From Lonepinella sp042468235 (GTDB lineage: Bacteria; Pseudomonadota; Gammaproteobacteria; Enterobacterales; Pasteurellaceae), in contig NZ_CP170386.1 of assembly GCF_042468235.1 (NCBI RefSeq), positions 186,001-250,000 of the forward strand: a DNA stretch of 64,000 nt, given 5' to 3'. The notes beneath the pieces were generated by a model, which was not told where the DNA came from, did not search any database, and was given only the letters and a program-made list of their open reading frames with translations. This document shows positions 14,080-23,472 of this stretch, piece after piece. The translations under genes were made by a program, and so were the position numbers. Position 1 is the first letter of the stretch; each line of letters begins with the position of its first letter.

Positions 14080-15024
14080 ATGCAAACTATTTTACAAAAA
14101 TTTCCCCATTTTCCCACCGCACTTTTAGCTGAGCAGAAAGTACAGGAAAAACAAGGTTATTCTATTTTATTTAGCTCACAGTTAAATCTTGAAAAATTAA
14201 TGGCTTTCCAACAAAAGTGCGGTGAAAATTTTCAGCTTTTTGATTGTTGGGAAATGGCCAATAATGTGGTGCTTTTAATGCAAGGAGAATTTAGCCCAGA
14301 ATTTATTGCTTACGCTCACGAGCTACAATTAGATGCCGCAGTGCTTAATTTTCATGCGAAATTAAGCCAATCGGGTTTGCTTGTGATGGATATGGACAGC
14401 ACTGCGATTAAAATTGAATGTATTGATGAAATTGCCAAACTGGCGGGAACTGGTGAAGAAGTGTCTGCAATTACCGCGGCTGCTATGCGTGGAGAACTGG
14501 ATTTTGAACAAAGTTTACGTCGTCGAGTAGGTACTTTAAAAGGCGCAAAAGAAAGCATTTTGGCTGATGTTCGCCGAAATTTACCTTTAATGGGTGGTTT
14601 AAAAGAAACAGTCGGCGAATTGCAAAAATACGGTTGGAAAACTGCTATTGCATCAGGGGGATTTACCTATTTTGCGGATTATTTGAAAGATATGTTAGGT
14701 TTAGATTATGCTGTGTCTAACCAATTTGATATTGTAGATGGCGTACTGACAGGCAAAGTAAAAGGCGATATTGTGCATGCACAATATAAAGCTAAGGTAT
14801 TACAGCAATTAGCTCAGCAGTTTAATATTGATCTTAAAAATACAGTGGCTATTGGTGACGGTGCGAATGATCTCGCCATGATGAGTGTTGCCGATCTTGG
14901 AGCAGCATTCCACGCTAAACCGAAAGTACAACAACAGGCTCAAGTTGTGGTAAACTTTGCGGATCTAACAGGATTGCTGTGCTTGCTAAGTGCCAGTGAT
15001 CGGATTGCTAATTTAACTAAATAG
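14080..15024 (+). CDS. serB: Phosphoserine phosphatase
   Basis: A 314-residue HAD-family hydrolase, last step of L-serine synthesis. The HAD nucleophile motif DMDST is at residues 104-108; motif II is in AIASGGFT; the magnesium loop IGDGANDLAMM is near residue 260. The N-terminal 90 residues form the divergent regulatory/ACT-like domain typical of gamma-proteobacterial SerB. Length is near that of E. coli SerB (322). The gene contains two uptake-signal cores. yajQ follows 11 bases downstream, so the two are probably cotranscribed. Confidence 0.96.
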   Translation: MQTILQKFPHFPTALLAEQKVQEKQGYSILFSSQLNLEKLMAFQQKCGENFQLFDCWEMANNVVLLMQGEFSPEFIAYAHELQLDAAVLNFHAKLSQSGLLVMDMDSTAIKIECIDEIAKLAGTGEEVSAITAAAMRGELDFEQSLRRRVGTLKGAKESILADVRRNLPLMGGLKETVGELQKYGWKTAIASGGFTYFADYLKDMLGLDYAVSNQFDIVDGVLTGKVKGDIVHAQYKAKVLQQLAQQFNIDLKNTVAIGDGANDLAMMSVADLGAAFHAKPKVQQQAQVVVNFADLTGLLCLLSASDRIANLTK

Positions 15025-15035
15025 GAGAACAAAAA

Positions 15036-15527
15036 ATGCCATCATTTGATATTGTATCTGAACTCACCATGCACGAAGTGCGTAATGCTGTGGAAAATGC
15101 CAATCGTGTTTTAAGCTCTCGCTATGATTTTCGTGGCGTAGAAGCGGTGATTGAGCTTAATGAAAAGAACGAAAGCATTAAAATCACGTCTGAATCAGAT
15201 TTCCAATTGGAACAACTGTTAGAAATTTTAATCGGCTCGTGTATTAAACGTGATATTGATAGCACATCTTTAGATGTTCCGTCCGAAAGTGAGCATCATG
15301 GCAAATTGTATTCCAAAGAGATTAAATTAAAACAGGGTATTGAAACCGATATGGCGAAGAAACTGGTGAAATTAATTAAGGATAGCAAAATTAAAGTACA
15401 AACCCAAATTCAAGGGGAACAAGTGCGCGTCACCGGAAAATCCCGTGATGATTTACAAGCTGCCATTCAATTAGTTAAAGGTGCAGAATTAGGTCAACCG
15501 TTCCAGTTTAATAATTTTCGTGATTAA
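15036..15527 (+). CDS. yajQ: YajQ family nucleotide-binding protein
   Basis: A 163-residue protein with the typical start MPSFDIVSELTMHEVRNAVE and end AELGQPFQFNNFRD of the YajQ family. It has two ferredoxin-like domains. Members bind cyclic di-GMP or nucleotides and have been linked to RNA/tRNA binding and virulence control in other bacteria. AGGAG lies 9 bases upstream of the ATG. It is the second gene after serB and is followed by a terminator. Confidence 0.95.
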   Translation: MPSFDIVSELTMHEVRNAVENANRVLSSRYDFRGVEAVIELNEKNESIKITSESDFQLEQLLEILIGSCIKRDIDSTSLDVPSESEHHGKLYSKEIKLKQGIETDMAKKLVKLIKDSKIKVQTQIQGEQVRVTGKSRDDLQAAIQLVKGAELGQPFQFNNFRD

Positions 15528-15560
15528 CCTATTTTAGGATCTAACCCTAATCTAACAAAA

Positions 15561-15589
15561 AGTGCTGAATTTTTATCAGCTCTTTTTTT
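15561..15589 (+). terminator. Terminator after serB-yajQ
   Basis: A short stem GCTGA / TCAGC with flanking pairs is followed by a run of Ts, 34 bases after the yajQ stop. Confidence 0.65.
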
Positions 15590-15629
15590 GTGAATCTTTT
15601 GTGAAAAATTATCATTCTTTATTAAAAAT

Positions 15630-15645
15630 TATGACATAGATCACA
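15630..15645 (+). promoter_or_regulatory. CRP site of the PTS EIICB gene
   Basis: TATGA-CATAGA-TCACA differs by one base from the CRP consensus TGTGA-N6-TCACA. It lies 80 bases before the PTS gene. Catabolite control of a PTS permease by CRP is common. Confidence 0.6.
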
Positions 15646-15724
15646 TTTTTTTCATAAAAAATGGAGTAAACTTTCTTTCGCTGTAAAGAAATAAATAAAA
15701 ACTTCAAATTTTAAGGAGAATATT

Positions 15725-17182
15725 ATGAGTACTCTTAATTATTTACAAAAAATTGGGCGAGCATTAATGGTGCCTGTGGCAGCTTTACCAGCCGCTGCAC
15801 TATTAATGGGTGTGGGGTATTGGCTTGATCCAGACGGTTGGGGAGCTAATAGTCAACTGGCAGCATTGTTAATTAAATCGGGTGGAGCGATTATCGATCA
15901 AATGCCTTTCCTATTTGCTATTGGTGTGGCTTTTGGTATGTCAAAAGATAAACATGGTTCTGCCGCACTTTCAGGTTTAGTGGGTTATTTAGTGGTAACA
16001 ACATTGCTTTCCCCTGCAGCGGTCGCTCAATTACAAGGTATTCCAGCCGATCAAGTTCCAGCCGCCTTTAATAAAATTAATAACCAATTTATTGGGATTT
16101 TAGTCGGGGTGATTTCTGCTGAGTTATATAATCGTTTCCATACCGTTGAATTGCCGAAAGCCTTGGCTTTCTTTAGTGGTAAACGCTTAGTGCCAATCGT
16201 GGTGTCTTTGGTGATGATTATTGTTGCCTTTGTGTTACTTTATGTTTGGCCTGTGATTTTTGGTGGCTTGGTGTCTTTCGGTGAATCGATTAAAGATTTA
16301 GGTGCAACTGGTGCAGGTATTTATGCTTTCTTTAACCGTTTATTGATCCCTGTTGGCTTACATCACGCCTTGAACTCTGTATTCTGGTTTGATGTGGCGG
16401 GTATCAATGATATTCCAAATTTCTTAGGTGGTGCTCAATCTCTTGCTGATGGTAAAGCCGTGGTTGGTGTAACGGGTATGTATCAGGCAGGTTTCTTCCC
16501 TGTTATGATGTTTGGTTTACCAGCCGCTGCATTAGCGATTTATCATAGTGCCAAACCAGCCAAAAAAGCACAGATTGCTTCCCTTATGTTTGCAGCGGCA
16601 CTGGCTTCGTTCTTTACTGGTATTACTGAACCACTCGAATTTGCTTTTATGTTTGTTGCACCTGTACTTTATCTAGTACACGCATTATTAACCGCACTTT
16701 CTGTCTATATTGCCGCATCAATGCACTGGATCGCTGGTTTTGGATTTAGTGCGGGGTTAGTGGATATGGTGCTTTCTTCTCGTAATCCATTGGCAGTGAA
16801 TTGGTATATGCTGATTGTTCAAGGTTTGGTCTTTGCTGCGATTTACTATGTGATATTCCGTACTGTGATCAAAATGTTCAACTTGAAAACCCCTGGTCGT
16901 GAAGATGATGAAGTGGTTGAAAATATTGAGCAAAATAATACCAGTTATGAGCAACAAGCCGTACAATTTGTAAAAGCATTAGGCGGTAAACAAAATCTTA
17001 GCAATATTGATTATTGCACCACAAGATTACGTTTAACTGTGCAAGATATGCGTAAAATTAATGAATCCCAACTCAAAGCCTTAGGTTCAAAAGGTCTAGT
17101 CAAAATGGGCGATAATGGTTTACAAGTTATTCTGGGATTAGAGGCAGAATTTGTTGCAGAGGCGATGAAAAAAGTAAATTAA
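15725..17182 (+). CDS. PTS EIICB permease, glucose/N-acetylglucosamine family
   Basis: A 485-residue sugar phosphotransferase permease. EIIC (residues 1-385) has about ten membrane segments and the family motif GITEPLEFAFMFVAPVLY. The linker LKTPGRED leads to an EIIB domain whose phosphorylated cysteine is C431 (in IDYCTTRLRL). There is no EIIA domain, so a separate Crr-type EIIA must supply phosphate. The PVGLHHALNSVFWF segment resembles NagE (PTGLHQVLNTIAWF) more than PtsG, which favours N-acetylglucosamine, but glucose is not excluded. It stands alone with a CRP site upstream and a terminator downstream. Confidence 0.85.
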   Translation: MSTLNYLQKIGRALMVPVAALPAAALLMGVGYWLDPDGWGANSQLAALLIKSGGAIIDQMPFLFAIGVAFGMSKDKHGSAALSGLVGYLVVTTLLSPAAVAQLQGIPADQVPAAFNKINNQFIGILVGVISAELYNRFHTVELPKALAFFSGKRLVPIVVSLVMIIVAFVLLYVWPVIFGGLVSFGESIKDLGATGAGIYAFFNRLLIPVGLHHALNSVFWFDVAGINDIPNFLGGAQSLADGKAVVGVTGMYQAGFFPVMMFGLPAAALAIYHSAKPAKKAQIASLMFAAALASFFTGITEPLEFAFMFVAPVLYLVHALLTALSVYIAASMHWIAGFGFSAGLVDMVLSSRNPLAVNWYMLIVQGLVFAAIYYVIFRTVIKMFNLKTPGREDDEVVENIEQNNTSYEQQAVQFVKALGGKQNLSNIDYCTTRLRLTVQDMRKINESQLKALGSKGLVKMGDNGLQVILGLEAEFVAEAMKKVN

Positions 17183-17199
17183 AATAACTTTATAAAAAT

Positions 17200-17229
17200 A
17201 ATGCCCTGTAATAAACAGGGCATTTTTGA
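17200..17229. terminator. Bidirectional terminator between the PTS gene and maeB
   Basis: AATGCCCTGT / ACAGGGCATT gives a 10-base stem with a 5-base loop followed by Ts; the minus strand also has a T-rich flank. It lies between convergent genes. Confidence 0.8.
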
Positions 17230-17241
17230 ATATTTATACGA

Positions 17242-19503
17242 TTATTGTGCTTTCACTGCAGCCACTGCTACCATATTAATAATACGGCGAACAGAGGATT
17301 TTGAGGTTAAAATATGAGCTGGTTTTTTGATACCCATTAAAATTGGACCAATAGTAATCGGGGTATGTGTACCTTGTAGCAAGTTTAAGCTAATACGAGC
17401 TGATTCCATATTTGGCATAATCAATAAATTAGCTGCACCTTTTAATGGGCTATCTGGCATCATTTCATTACGTAAACTTTCAGTCAATGCCACATCACAG
17501 TGCATTTCGCCATCAATGATTAAATCAGGGGCTTGAGCTTTCACTAATTGTAAAACTTGACGCATTTTCACCGCACTTGGGTGATCAGATGTGCCGTAGT
17601 TAGAATGAGAAATCAACGCAACCTGAGGTTCAATACCAAAACGGCGTACTTCTTCGGCAGCCATTAAAGTGATTTCTGCCAATTCTTCTGCACTTGGATC
17701 GGTGTTGACAAAAGTATCGGCTAAGAATAAGTTACGGTCAGAAAGAACGAGTCCATTCACTGTGGCTGGGACTTTCACTTCTTCTTTTACGCCTACGATT
17801 TCTTTTAATAAACCAAGGCTGGCTGAATAAGTTCCTACTAAACCGCACAACATGGCATCAGCATAACCTAATTCGAGTAAAGCGGAACCGATAGCTGCTG
17901 AATTATTAATCATTCTACGTTGTGCCATCGCTTTGGTCACGCCATTACGTTTCATTTTATTATGGTATAGCGTCCAACATTTCTCAAAAATTTCTGGGTT
18001 ATCGGTGCTTAATACATCAAAATCTTTACCAGCTTCAATTTTTAAGCCTAGTTTTTTGATTTTTTGTTCGATAACCTCATTACGACCCACTAACACTGGG
18101 TAAGCAATACCAAGACCAGAAATTTCTTGTACTGCGTGTAAAATTTTGATTTCTTCACCATCCGCTAATAAGACCCGTTTTTTGTCTTTTTTCGCTTGGT
18201 CAAACACTGGTTTCATAAACAAATTGGTTTTGTAAACAAATTGCGTTAATGTTTCTAAATAAGCGTCCCAATCAGTAATTGGACGAGTTGCCACACCGCT
18301 ATCCATTGCCGCTTTCGCTACCGCTGGAGCAATACGCACGATTAAGCGTGGATCGAATGGTTTTGGAATAATATAATCAGGACCGAAAGACACTTCGTTG
18401 CCACCATAAGCCGAAGTAACGACTTCATTTTGTTCTGCAAGAGCAAGATCTGCAATAGCATGCACTGCCGCCATTTTCATTTCTTCATTAATGGTGGTCG
18501 CACTTACATCTAATGCACCACGGAAAATGAATGGGAAACAAAGCACATTGTTGACTTGGTTAGGATAGTCAGAACGACCAGTACATACAATCGCATCGGC
18601 ACGAGCTGCTTTGGCTTCAGGTGGAGTGATTTCAGGATCAGGATTCGCTAATGCCAAAATTAATGGACTGGCTGCCATGGATTTTACCATTTCAGCAGTC
18701 AATAAGCCTTTGGCGGAACAGCCTAAGAAAATGTCCGCATTTTCAATCACATCGCCTAATGAACGTGTGCCGTTATCATCAATGGCATAGAGTTTTTTGG
18801 TGTCGTCCATACGGTCATCACGGTTTTTGTAGATTACCCCTTTAGAGTCGCAAACCACGATATTTTCCCGTTTCATGCCAAGCGAAACCAATAAATTCAA
18901 ACACGCAATCGAGGCGGCACCTGCACCTGATGCGACTAAACGCACGTCTTCAATTTTTTTACCCACAATACGTAAACCGTTTAACACAGCCGCCGAGCTG
19001 ATAATCGCTGTACCGTGTTGGTCATCATGGAAGACAGGAATGTGCATACGTTCACGTAATTTTTGCTCTATATAGAAACATTCAGGGGCTTTAATATCTT
19101 CAAGGTTAATCCCCCCAAAAGTTGGCTCAAGGGAGGCAATGATTTCCACTAATTTATCGGGATCTTTTTCATCAATCTCAATATCAAACACATCTACACC
19201 AGCGAATTTTTTAAATAACACGCCTTTCCCTTCCATTACAGGCTTACCTGCTAATGCCCCGATATTACCTAACCCAAGTACCGCGGACCCGTTAGAAATC
19301 ACTGCCACTAAATTGCCTTTAGATGTATAACGATAGGCTTTAGCGGGATCTGCTTGAATATCTAAACATGGTTCTGCAACCCCTGGCGAATAGGCAAGTG
19401 CTAAATCTCGTTGAGTGGCTAGTGATTTGGTTGGAGTAACTTCAATTTTTCCAGGTTTTGGAAATTCGTGAAAATCTAAAGCAGCTTGACGTAAATCTGA
19501 CAT
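17242..19503 (-). CDS. maeB: NADP-dependent malic enzyme with phosphotransacetylase domain
   Basis: A 753-residue two-domain protein. The malic enzyme domain (about 1-425) converts malate to pyruvate and CO2 with NADP reduction; it has YSPGVAEPCL, VISNGSAVLGLGNIGA and the FHDDQHGTAII metal-site motif. The C-terminal 320 residues are the phosphotransacetylase-like domain seen in MaeB, which acts in allosteric control by acetyl-CoA. I start it at ATG 19503 (MSDLRQAALDFHEFPKPGK) with AAGGATC upstream; an in-frame ATG 16 codons earlier lacks homology. Length matches E. coli MaeB (759). Confidence 0.95.
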   Translation of the reverse strand: MSDLRQAALDFHEFPKPGKIEVTPTKSLATQRDLALAYSPGVAEPCLDIQADPAKAYRYTSKGNLVAVISNGSAVLGLGNIGALAGKPVMEGKGVLFKKFAGVDVFDIEIDEKDPDKLVEIIASLEPTFGGINLEDIKAPECFYIEQKLRERMHIPVFHDDQHGTAIISSAAVLNGLRIVGKKIEDVRLVASGAGAASIACLNLLVSLGMKRENIVVCDSKGVIYKNRDDRMDDTKKLYAIDDNGTRSLGDVIENADIFLGCSAKGLLTAEMVKSMAASPLILALANPDPEITPPEAKAARADAIVCTGRSDYPNQVNNVLCFPFIFRGALDVSATTINEEMKMAAVHAIADLALAEQNEVVTSAYGGNEVSFGPDYIIPKPFDPRLIVRIAPAVAKAAMDSGVATRPITDWDAYLETLTQFVYKTNLFMKPVFDQAKKDKKRVLLADGEEIKILHAVQEISGLGIAYPVLVGRNEVIEQKIKKLGLKIEAGKDFDVLSTDNPEIFEKCWTLYHNKMKRNGVTKAMAQRRMINNSAAIGSALLELGYADAMLCGLVGTYSASLGLLKEIVGVKEEVKVPATVNGLVLSDRNLFLADTFVNTDPSAEELAEITLMAAEEVRRFGIEPQVALISHSNYGTSDHPSAVKMRQVLQLVKAQAPDLIIDGEMHCDVALTESLRNEMMPDSPLKGAANLLIMPNMESARISLNLLQGTHTPITIGPILMGIKKPAHILTSKSSVRRIINMVAVAAVKAQ

Positions 19504-19659
19504 AGTTTTGATCCTTTTTATTGTGATTAATGAAACAAACAATTTTGCCATTATAAAACAAAATCAAATAAAAAAATGTGATATAAGGCAAATTTTTGCA
19601 ATAAATTGTTAGGGGGGAAATGAGGTAATAGAAAAGTTTGGGGAGAATTTGTTATTTGG

Positions 19660-19679
19660 GCTAGGGGAATACCCCTAAC
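19660..19679 (-). terminator. Hairpin after mqsA
   Basis: AGGGG-AATA-CCCCT forms a short GC-rich stem just past the mqsA stop; the T run is weak. A likely end of the mqsRA transcript. Confidence 0.45.
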
Positions 19680-19690
19680 CTAAATAGAAG

Positions 19691-20086
19691 TTAAGCCATT
19701 TCTGTCAATAAATCTGGATGTTTATCCAAAATTTTTAATAATTTAATTAATGCTACTGGTGGTGTGGCTTTTCCTGTTTCATAACGAGAAAATGCAGTTA
19801 CGCCACCACCAAAAATAGCACCAGCTTGTCGTTGATCTAATTTTAATTTTTTACGAACACGTTGAATATAAAGCGGATCGGCTAATGTCGCATTAACCTG
19901 TTTATTAAATTCAATCATCGTTTCTGAAACACGTTGAGCATCAATAGGGTCAACTAATACTGAATCGCAATGACTACAATATTTACCTGAAACCGCAGGA
20001 ATAACGGTTTTTTGTCCTTTGTAAGTATAAGACATATCACGTACATCTTGAATATACTCACCTGTGTTACATTCTATACATTTCAT
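19691..20086 (-). CDS. mqsA: MqsA-type antitoxin
   Basis: A 131-residue antitoxin of the MqsA family. The N-terminal zinc domain has cysteines C3, C6, C37 and C40 (MKCIEC, YCSHC). The C-terminal half is an Xre-type HTH (KKLKLDQRQAGAIFGGGVTA then FSRYETGK). MqsA neutralises the RNase MqsR and represses its own operon through the C-terminal domain. It is the second gene of the pair with 2 bases between the genes. Confidence 0.92.
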   Translation of the reverse strand: MKCIECNTGEYIQDVRDMSYTYKGQKTVIPAVSGKYCSHCDSVLVDPIDAQRVSETMIEFNKQVNATLADPLYIQRVRKKLKLDQRQAGAIFGGGVTAFSRYETGKATPPVALIKLLKILDKHPDLLTEMA

Positions 20087-20088
20087 CC

Positions 20089-20385
20089 TTATAGCTCCTT
20101 AAATGAAACAATTAATACTTCATCAATTACAGTTAACTTGAGATAAATATTGCCATATTCCGTATTGGGGCGATAAACATCTTGCCAAATAGTATGATTA
20201 GCATAGGTCGTCATACTTTTATAAAAATCGGCAGGCGTTAACGCATTCACAATCTCGATCATTGTATTATGGTCAATTCCCATTTGAGCCGCACCAACCA
20301 AAGCAGACTGGGTTTGTGTGTATTTACTTTGAGCAATAAGCTCTTTGACTTTTTCAAGTTTACAATGTGGCGTTCGTTTTTCCAT
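20089..20385 (-). CDS. mqsR: MqsR-type mRNA interferase toxin
   Basis: A 98-residue toxin of the MqsR family, a RelE-like fold RNase that cuts mRNA at GCU/GCN sites. Segments KVKELIAQSKYTQTQSALVG and FYKSMTTYANHTIWQDVY match the family, and the length equals E. coli MqsR (98). As in E. coli, the toxin gene precedes the antitoxin gene. The pair sits between core gene maeB and the TRAP operon. It appears intact. Confidence 0.92.
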   Translation of the reverse strand: MEKRTPHCKLEKVKELIAQSKYTQTQSALVGAAQMGIDHNTMIEIVNALTPADFYKSMTTYANHTIWQDVYRPNTEYGNIYLKLTVIDEVLIVSFKEL

Positions 20386-20398
20386 TTGGTTTAGAAGT

Positions 20399-20438
20399 AA
20401 TTTATCTATTTGCTATATTTTAATCTATTAGATAAATT
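20399..20438 (-). promoter_or_regulatory. Inverted repeat upstream of mqsRA, likely MqsA operator
   Basis: AATTTATCT (20399-20407) and AGATAAATT (20430-20438) form a perfect 9-base inverted repeat with 22 bases between, 14 bases before the mqsR start. It is a good candidate for autoregulation by the dimeric antitoxin. It does not match the E. coli MqsA palindrome. Confidence 0.5.
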
Positions 20439-20482
20439 TTACAAGGGAAATATTCAACGCTTTTATTGTAAAAAAGAAAATT

Positions 20483-20498
20483 TGTGATCCAGCTCACA
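20483..20498 (+). promoter_or_regulatory. CRP site of the TRAP/rbsKR operon
   Basis: TGTGA-TCCAGC-TCACA is a perfect CRP consensus. A -10 element TATATT lies at 20537-20542, putting the CRP centre about 58-61 bases before the likely start of transcription, close to class I spacing. Confidence 0.75.
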
Positions 20499-20558
20499 AA
20501 TTCAGCAAAAAGTGCTTTTTTCCTTTGGGAATTTACTATATTGTTTGGTTAAATTTGT

Positions 20559-20574
20559 ATCGAAACGTTTCGAT
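20559..20574 (+). promoter_or_regulatory. RbsR-type operator palindrome
   Basis: ATCGAAACGTTTCGAT is a perfect 16-base palindrome. Its core GCGAAACGTTTCGC-like form is that of the E. coli RbsR operator at rbsD. It lies just downstream of the predicted transcription start, a repressor position, and the operon's last gene encodes an RbsR-type protein. Confidence 0.75.
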
Positions 20575-20616
20575 ATTGATTTTACTACCCAATTGAACAT
20601 TATAGGAGAGTACAAA

Positions 20617-21633
20617 ATGAGCAAAAATCTAATCAAAACATTATTAGCCACTTCGGTATTATTTTCTGCAAATGCTTTAGCCGTTGAAACAATTCGCTTT
20701 GCCACAACCCTACCTAATGCGGATAATCCTGAAACGATAGCAATGAATGCATTTAAGAAGTATGTAGAATTTCATTCTGATAATGAAATAAAGGTTCAAT
20801 TATTACAAGGTACAGTGGGCGGGGATAGAGAAATTCTTGAGGGAATTCAACAAAATTTCTTTCAAATTACAGCGACTACTGATGGGGCTTTTGCTTCATT
20901 CTATCCAAAAATACAATTTTTTAGTATTCCTTATTTATTTAAATCATCTTCAGTCGCATTAGATTTCATGCGAAATAGCATAACGATGAAAGCTGTTAAA
21001 TCTGAAATTGAGGAAAAAACAAATTTAAAAATCATGGATTATGCAGCTGATGGATTTAGAAATTTTGTTAATAATAAACAGCCGATTAAATCCCCTGAAG
21101 ATCTTAAAGGATTAAAATTAAGATCAATGGAGAGTCCAGTAATGATGAAAATGATTTCATCCTTTGGAGCAGCTCCAACACCAGTACCATTTACAGAATC
21201 AGCCATGGCTATTAGACAGGGAGTTGTGGATGGAGGTGAAAACCCACCGCCAACGATTATTAATGGTGGATGGGCTGATGTTATTAAATACATGTCTCTT
21301 GATGAACATATTTTTTCTGGTGTTTTTGTAGTAACTAATGCACAGTGGTTTAATAAATTAAATGAAAATAATAAACGAGTAATTAAAGATGGTTTGTCTC
21401 TTTACTCTTCTTTGATGATTTCAGGTAAGGGTAGAGCTTATCTTGATGATATAGAAAAAATCAAACAAAAAGGTGTGCAGGTTCATATTAGTACAGCACA
21501 AGAGAAAGAAAAATTTAAACAAGTAGCTCAGTCACCAGTTCTTGAATACTTAAATAATGAATTTGGAAGTGAATTTATTAAGCAGGTTATATCTGATGTT
21601 GAAAATGCCGAACAAAGAGTATATTCCTATTAA
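20617..21633 (+). CDS. TRAP transporter substrate-binding protein (DctP type)
   Basis: A 338-residue periplasmic binding protein. A signal peptide (1-22) ends in NALA. The mature part has IRFATTLPNADNPE, the LKGLKLRSMESPVM segment with the arginine that usually binds the carboxylate of the ligand, and GVVDGGENPPPTII, a TRAP family landmark. Start ATG 20617 has TAGGAGAG upstream. The ligand is therefore likely an organic or sugar acid. It is the first gene of an operon with DctQ and DctM. The coding sequence is AT-rich compared with rbsK downstream. Confidence 0.92.
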   Translation: MSKNLIKTLLATSVLFSANALAVETIRFATTLPNADNPETIAMNAFKKYVEFHSDNEIKVQLLQGTVGGDREILEGIQQNFFQITATTDGAFASFYPKIQFFSIPYLFKSSSVALDFMRNSITMKAVKSEIEEKTNLKIMDYAADGFRNFVNNKQPIKSPEDLKGLKLRSMESPVMMKMISSFGAAPTPVPFTESAMAIRQGVVDGGENPPPTIINGGWADVIKYMSLDEHIFSGVFVVTNAQWFNKLNENNKRVIKDGLSLYSSLMISGKGRAYLDDIEKIKQKGVQVHISTAQEKEKFKQVAQSPVLEYLNNEFGSEFIKQVISDVENAEQRVYSY

Positions 21634-21686
21634 ACTTTGTTTCTAATTGAGAAGAGGAAACTCTTCTCAATTATATGGAGGATCTA

Positions 21687-22178
21687 ATGAGCGCCAATAA
21701 TTTAAATTACTATGCTGAAAATATTAATAAAAAAATAACGATTTTTACAGAAAGTGTAGGAGCAGCGATACTGGCTATTATTGTGATAATTAATGCAGTA
21801 TCTGTATTTTTTCGCTATGCATTAAATATGCCGATTAGTTGGACAGAGGAATTTTTGCGATATGCCATTGTTTGGTCTGTTTATTTAGTAACAGGTGCGG
21901 TTGCTTATCGTGGGGAGGAAATGGTGATAAATTTAGTTGATATTTTCAATTCTAAATTATTAAATAAATGTGTGCTGATACTTTCTACACTATCTTATTG
22001 TGTGTTGGCATTTATTATTTTTTATTATGGTGTTCCGCTATTATTAAAAAATTATCATCAATTATCACCTACAATGGGAATACCTATGGCTATCCCCTAT
22101 GCTTCCGTTATTGTTGGTTATGCCATATTAAGTATTCAATCAATGTGTCTTTTACTAACAAAATTTAGTTATAAATAA
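21687..22178 (+). CDS. TRAP transporter small permease (DctQ type)
   Basis: A 163-residue membrane protein with four hydrophobic segments and the DctQ landmark SWTEEFLRYAIVWSVYLV. It forms the membrane complex with DctM and the binding protein for sodium-driven uptake. ATG 21687 is chosen over ATG 21675 because GGAGG at 21677-21681 lies between them. Confidence 0.9.
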   Translation: MSANNLNYYAENINKKITIFTESVGAAILAIIVIINAVSVFFRYALNMPISWTEEFLRYAIVWSVYLVTGAVAYRGEEMVINLVDIFNSKLLNKCVLILSTLSYCVLAFIIFYYGVPLLLKNYHQLSPTMGIPMAIPYASVIVGYAILSIQSMCLLLTKFSYK

Positions 22179-22190
22179 GAGAGGTTCAAA

Positions 22191-23468
22191 ATGCAATCAT
22201 TACCTATTATCGCCTTTTTTACCTTAGTTATTATTGGGATCCCCATTGCTATTGCTCTAGGGTTATCTGGAAGTATTGGGGCTTGGTTTGCAGATCTTCC
22301 AATGACAATGATCCCAACACGTTTTTTTACATCATTAGATAACTTTGCTTTATTAGCTGCGCCATTTTATATTTTAGCGGGTGAATTCATGAATAGAGGT
22401 GGAATTACCAATACATTAATTGCCTTTTCAGCTAAATTAACTAAGGCAATTGAAGGGGGGACAGCATACGCTAATGTTTTAGCTTCGGTATTATTTGCGG
22501 GGATATCAGGCACAGCGATTGCTGATACTGCAGCCCTTGGTCAAATATTTATTAATGGTATGCCAAAAGAAGGATATAAGAAAAGTTTTGCAGCAGCAGT
22601 TACTGTAGCAAGTTCAATGATTGGACCTATTATTCCCCCATCAGTAATTATGATTGTTTATGCATCGGTTGCTCAAGTTTCTATTATTAAATTATTCCTC
22701 GCAGGTATTATTCCTGGTCTTATGCTAGCCCTAGCTTGTTTTGTCGTTATTTTTATCTATGGACTAAAAGGTGACTTGCCAAAAAACACTTTTCAATTTG
22801 AGAAAAATAAATCACAAAAGCGAATTATAATTGAAAGTGTATTAGTGATGTCAATTCCATTATTTATTGTGGTTGGAACGTTGTCAGGAGCTTTCACCGC
22901 AACAGAGGCTGGTGGTGTAGCATGTTTATATGCTTTTATTATCTCTCGTTTCATATTTAAAAATTTAGGTAATAAAGAAACTATTAAAGCGTTGAAAAAA
23001 TCTATTCGTACCACTGCCAGTTTATATTTGGTGGTAGCTGGTGCTTCGGTTATTTCCTATGTAATGACCATTACAGGTACTTTTACTGAAATATCAGAGT
23101 TATTAACCGTCTTTTCGGTATCACCAACTTACTATTTGCTCTTTGTTATGGTGGCATTATTAATTGTTGGATTTTTCCTAGAACCTGGGGTACAAGCTCT
23201 GTTATTAGTTCCAATTATGTTGCCAGTTTCTCGTATGTTGGGTATTGATGACATGCATTTCGCAATGGTGTTCTTATTGTCTGGTACATTAAGTTTAATG
23301 ACCCCACCAGTAGGTATTTGCCTTTTTGTGTCTTGTCAAATTGGTGATATTCCTGTACTAAAAATGTTTAAAGCGATACTTCCGTTTTTATTGGCAGAAG
23401 CCATTGCCATTGTAATACTCATTTATTTCCCAATTTTATCCACATATTTACCAAATCTAATGGAGTAA
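22191..23468 (+). CDS. TRAP transporter large permease (DctM type)
   Basis: A 425-residue membrane protein with about 12 hydrophobic segments, the transport subunit of the TRAP system. Landmarks are LLAAPFYILAGEFMNRGG, FAGISGTAIADTAALG, MIGPIIPPSVIMIVY and LMTPPVGICLFV. GAGAGG lies upstream of the ATG. It sits 12 bases after DctQ and 4 bases before the dehydrogenase gene, so all are in one operon. Confidence 0.93.
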   Translation: MQSLPIIAFFTLVIIGIPIAIALGLSGSIGAWFADLPMTMIPTRFFTSLDNFALLAAPFYILAGEFMNRGGITNTLIAFSAKLTKAIEGGTAYANVLASVLFAGISGTAIADTAALGQIFINGMPKEGYKKSFAAAVTVASSMIGPIIPPSVIMIVYASVAQVSIIKLFLAGIIPGLMLALACFVVIFIYGLKGDLPKNTFQFEKNKSQKRIIIESVLVMSIPLFIVVGTLSGAFTATEAGGVACLYAFIISRFIFKNLGNKETIKALKKSIRTTASLYLVVAGASVISYVMTITGTFTEISELLTVFSVSPTYYLLFVMVALLIVGFFLEPGVQALLLVPIMLPVSRMLGIDDMHFAMVFLLSGTLSLMTPPVGICLFVSCQIGDIPVLKMFKAILPFLLAEAIAIVILIYFPILSTYLPNLME

Positions 23469-23472
23469 TATT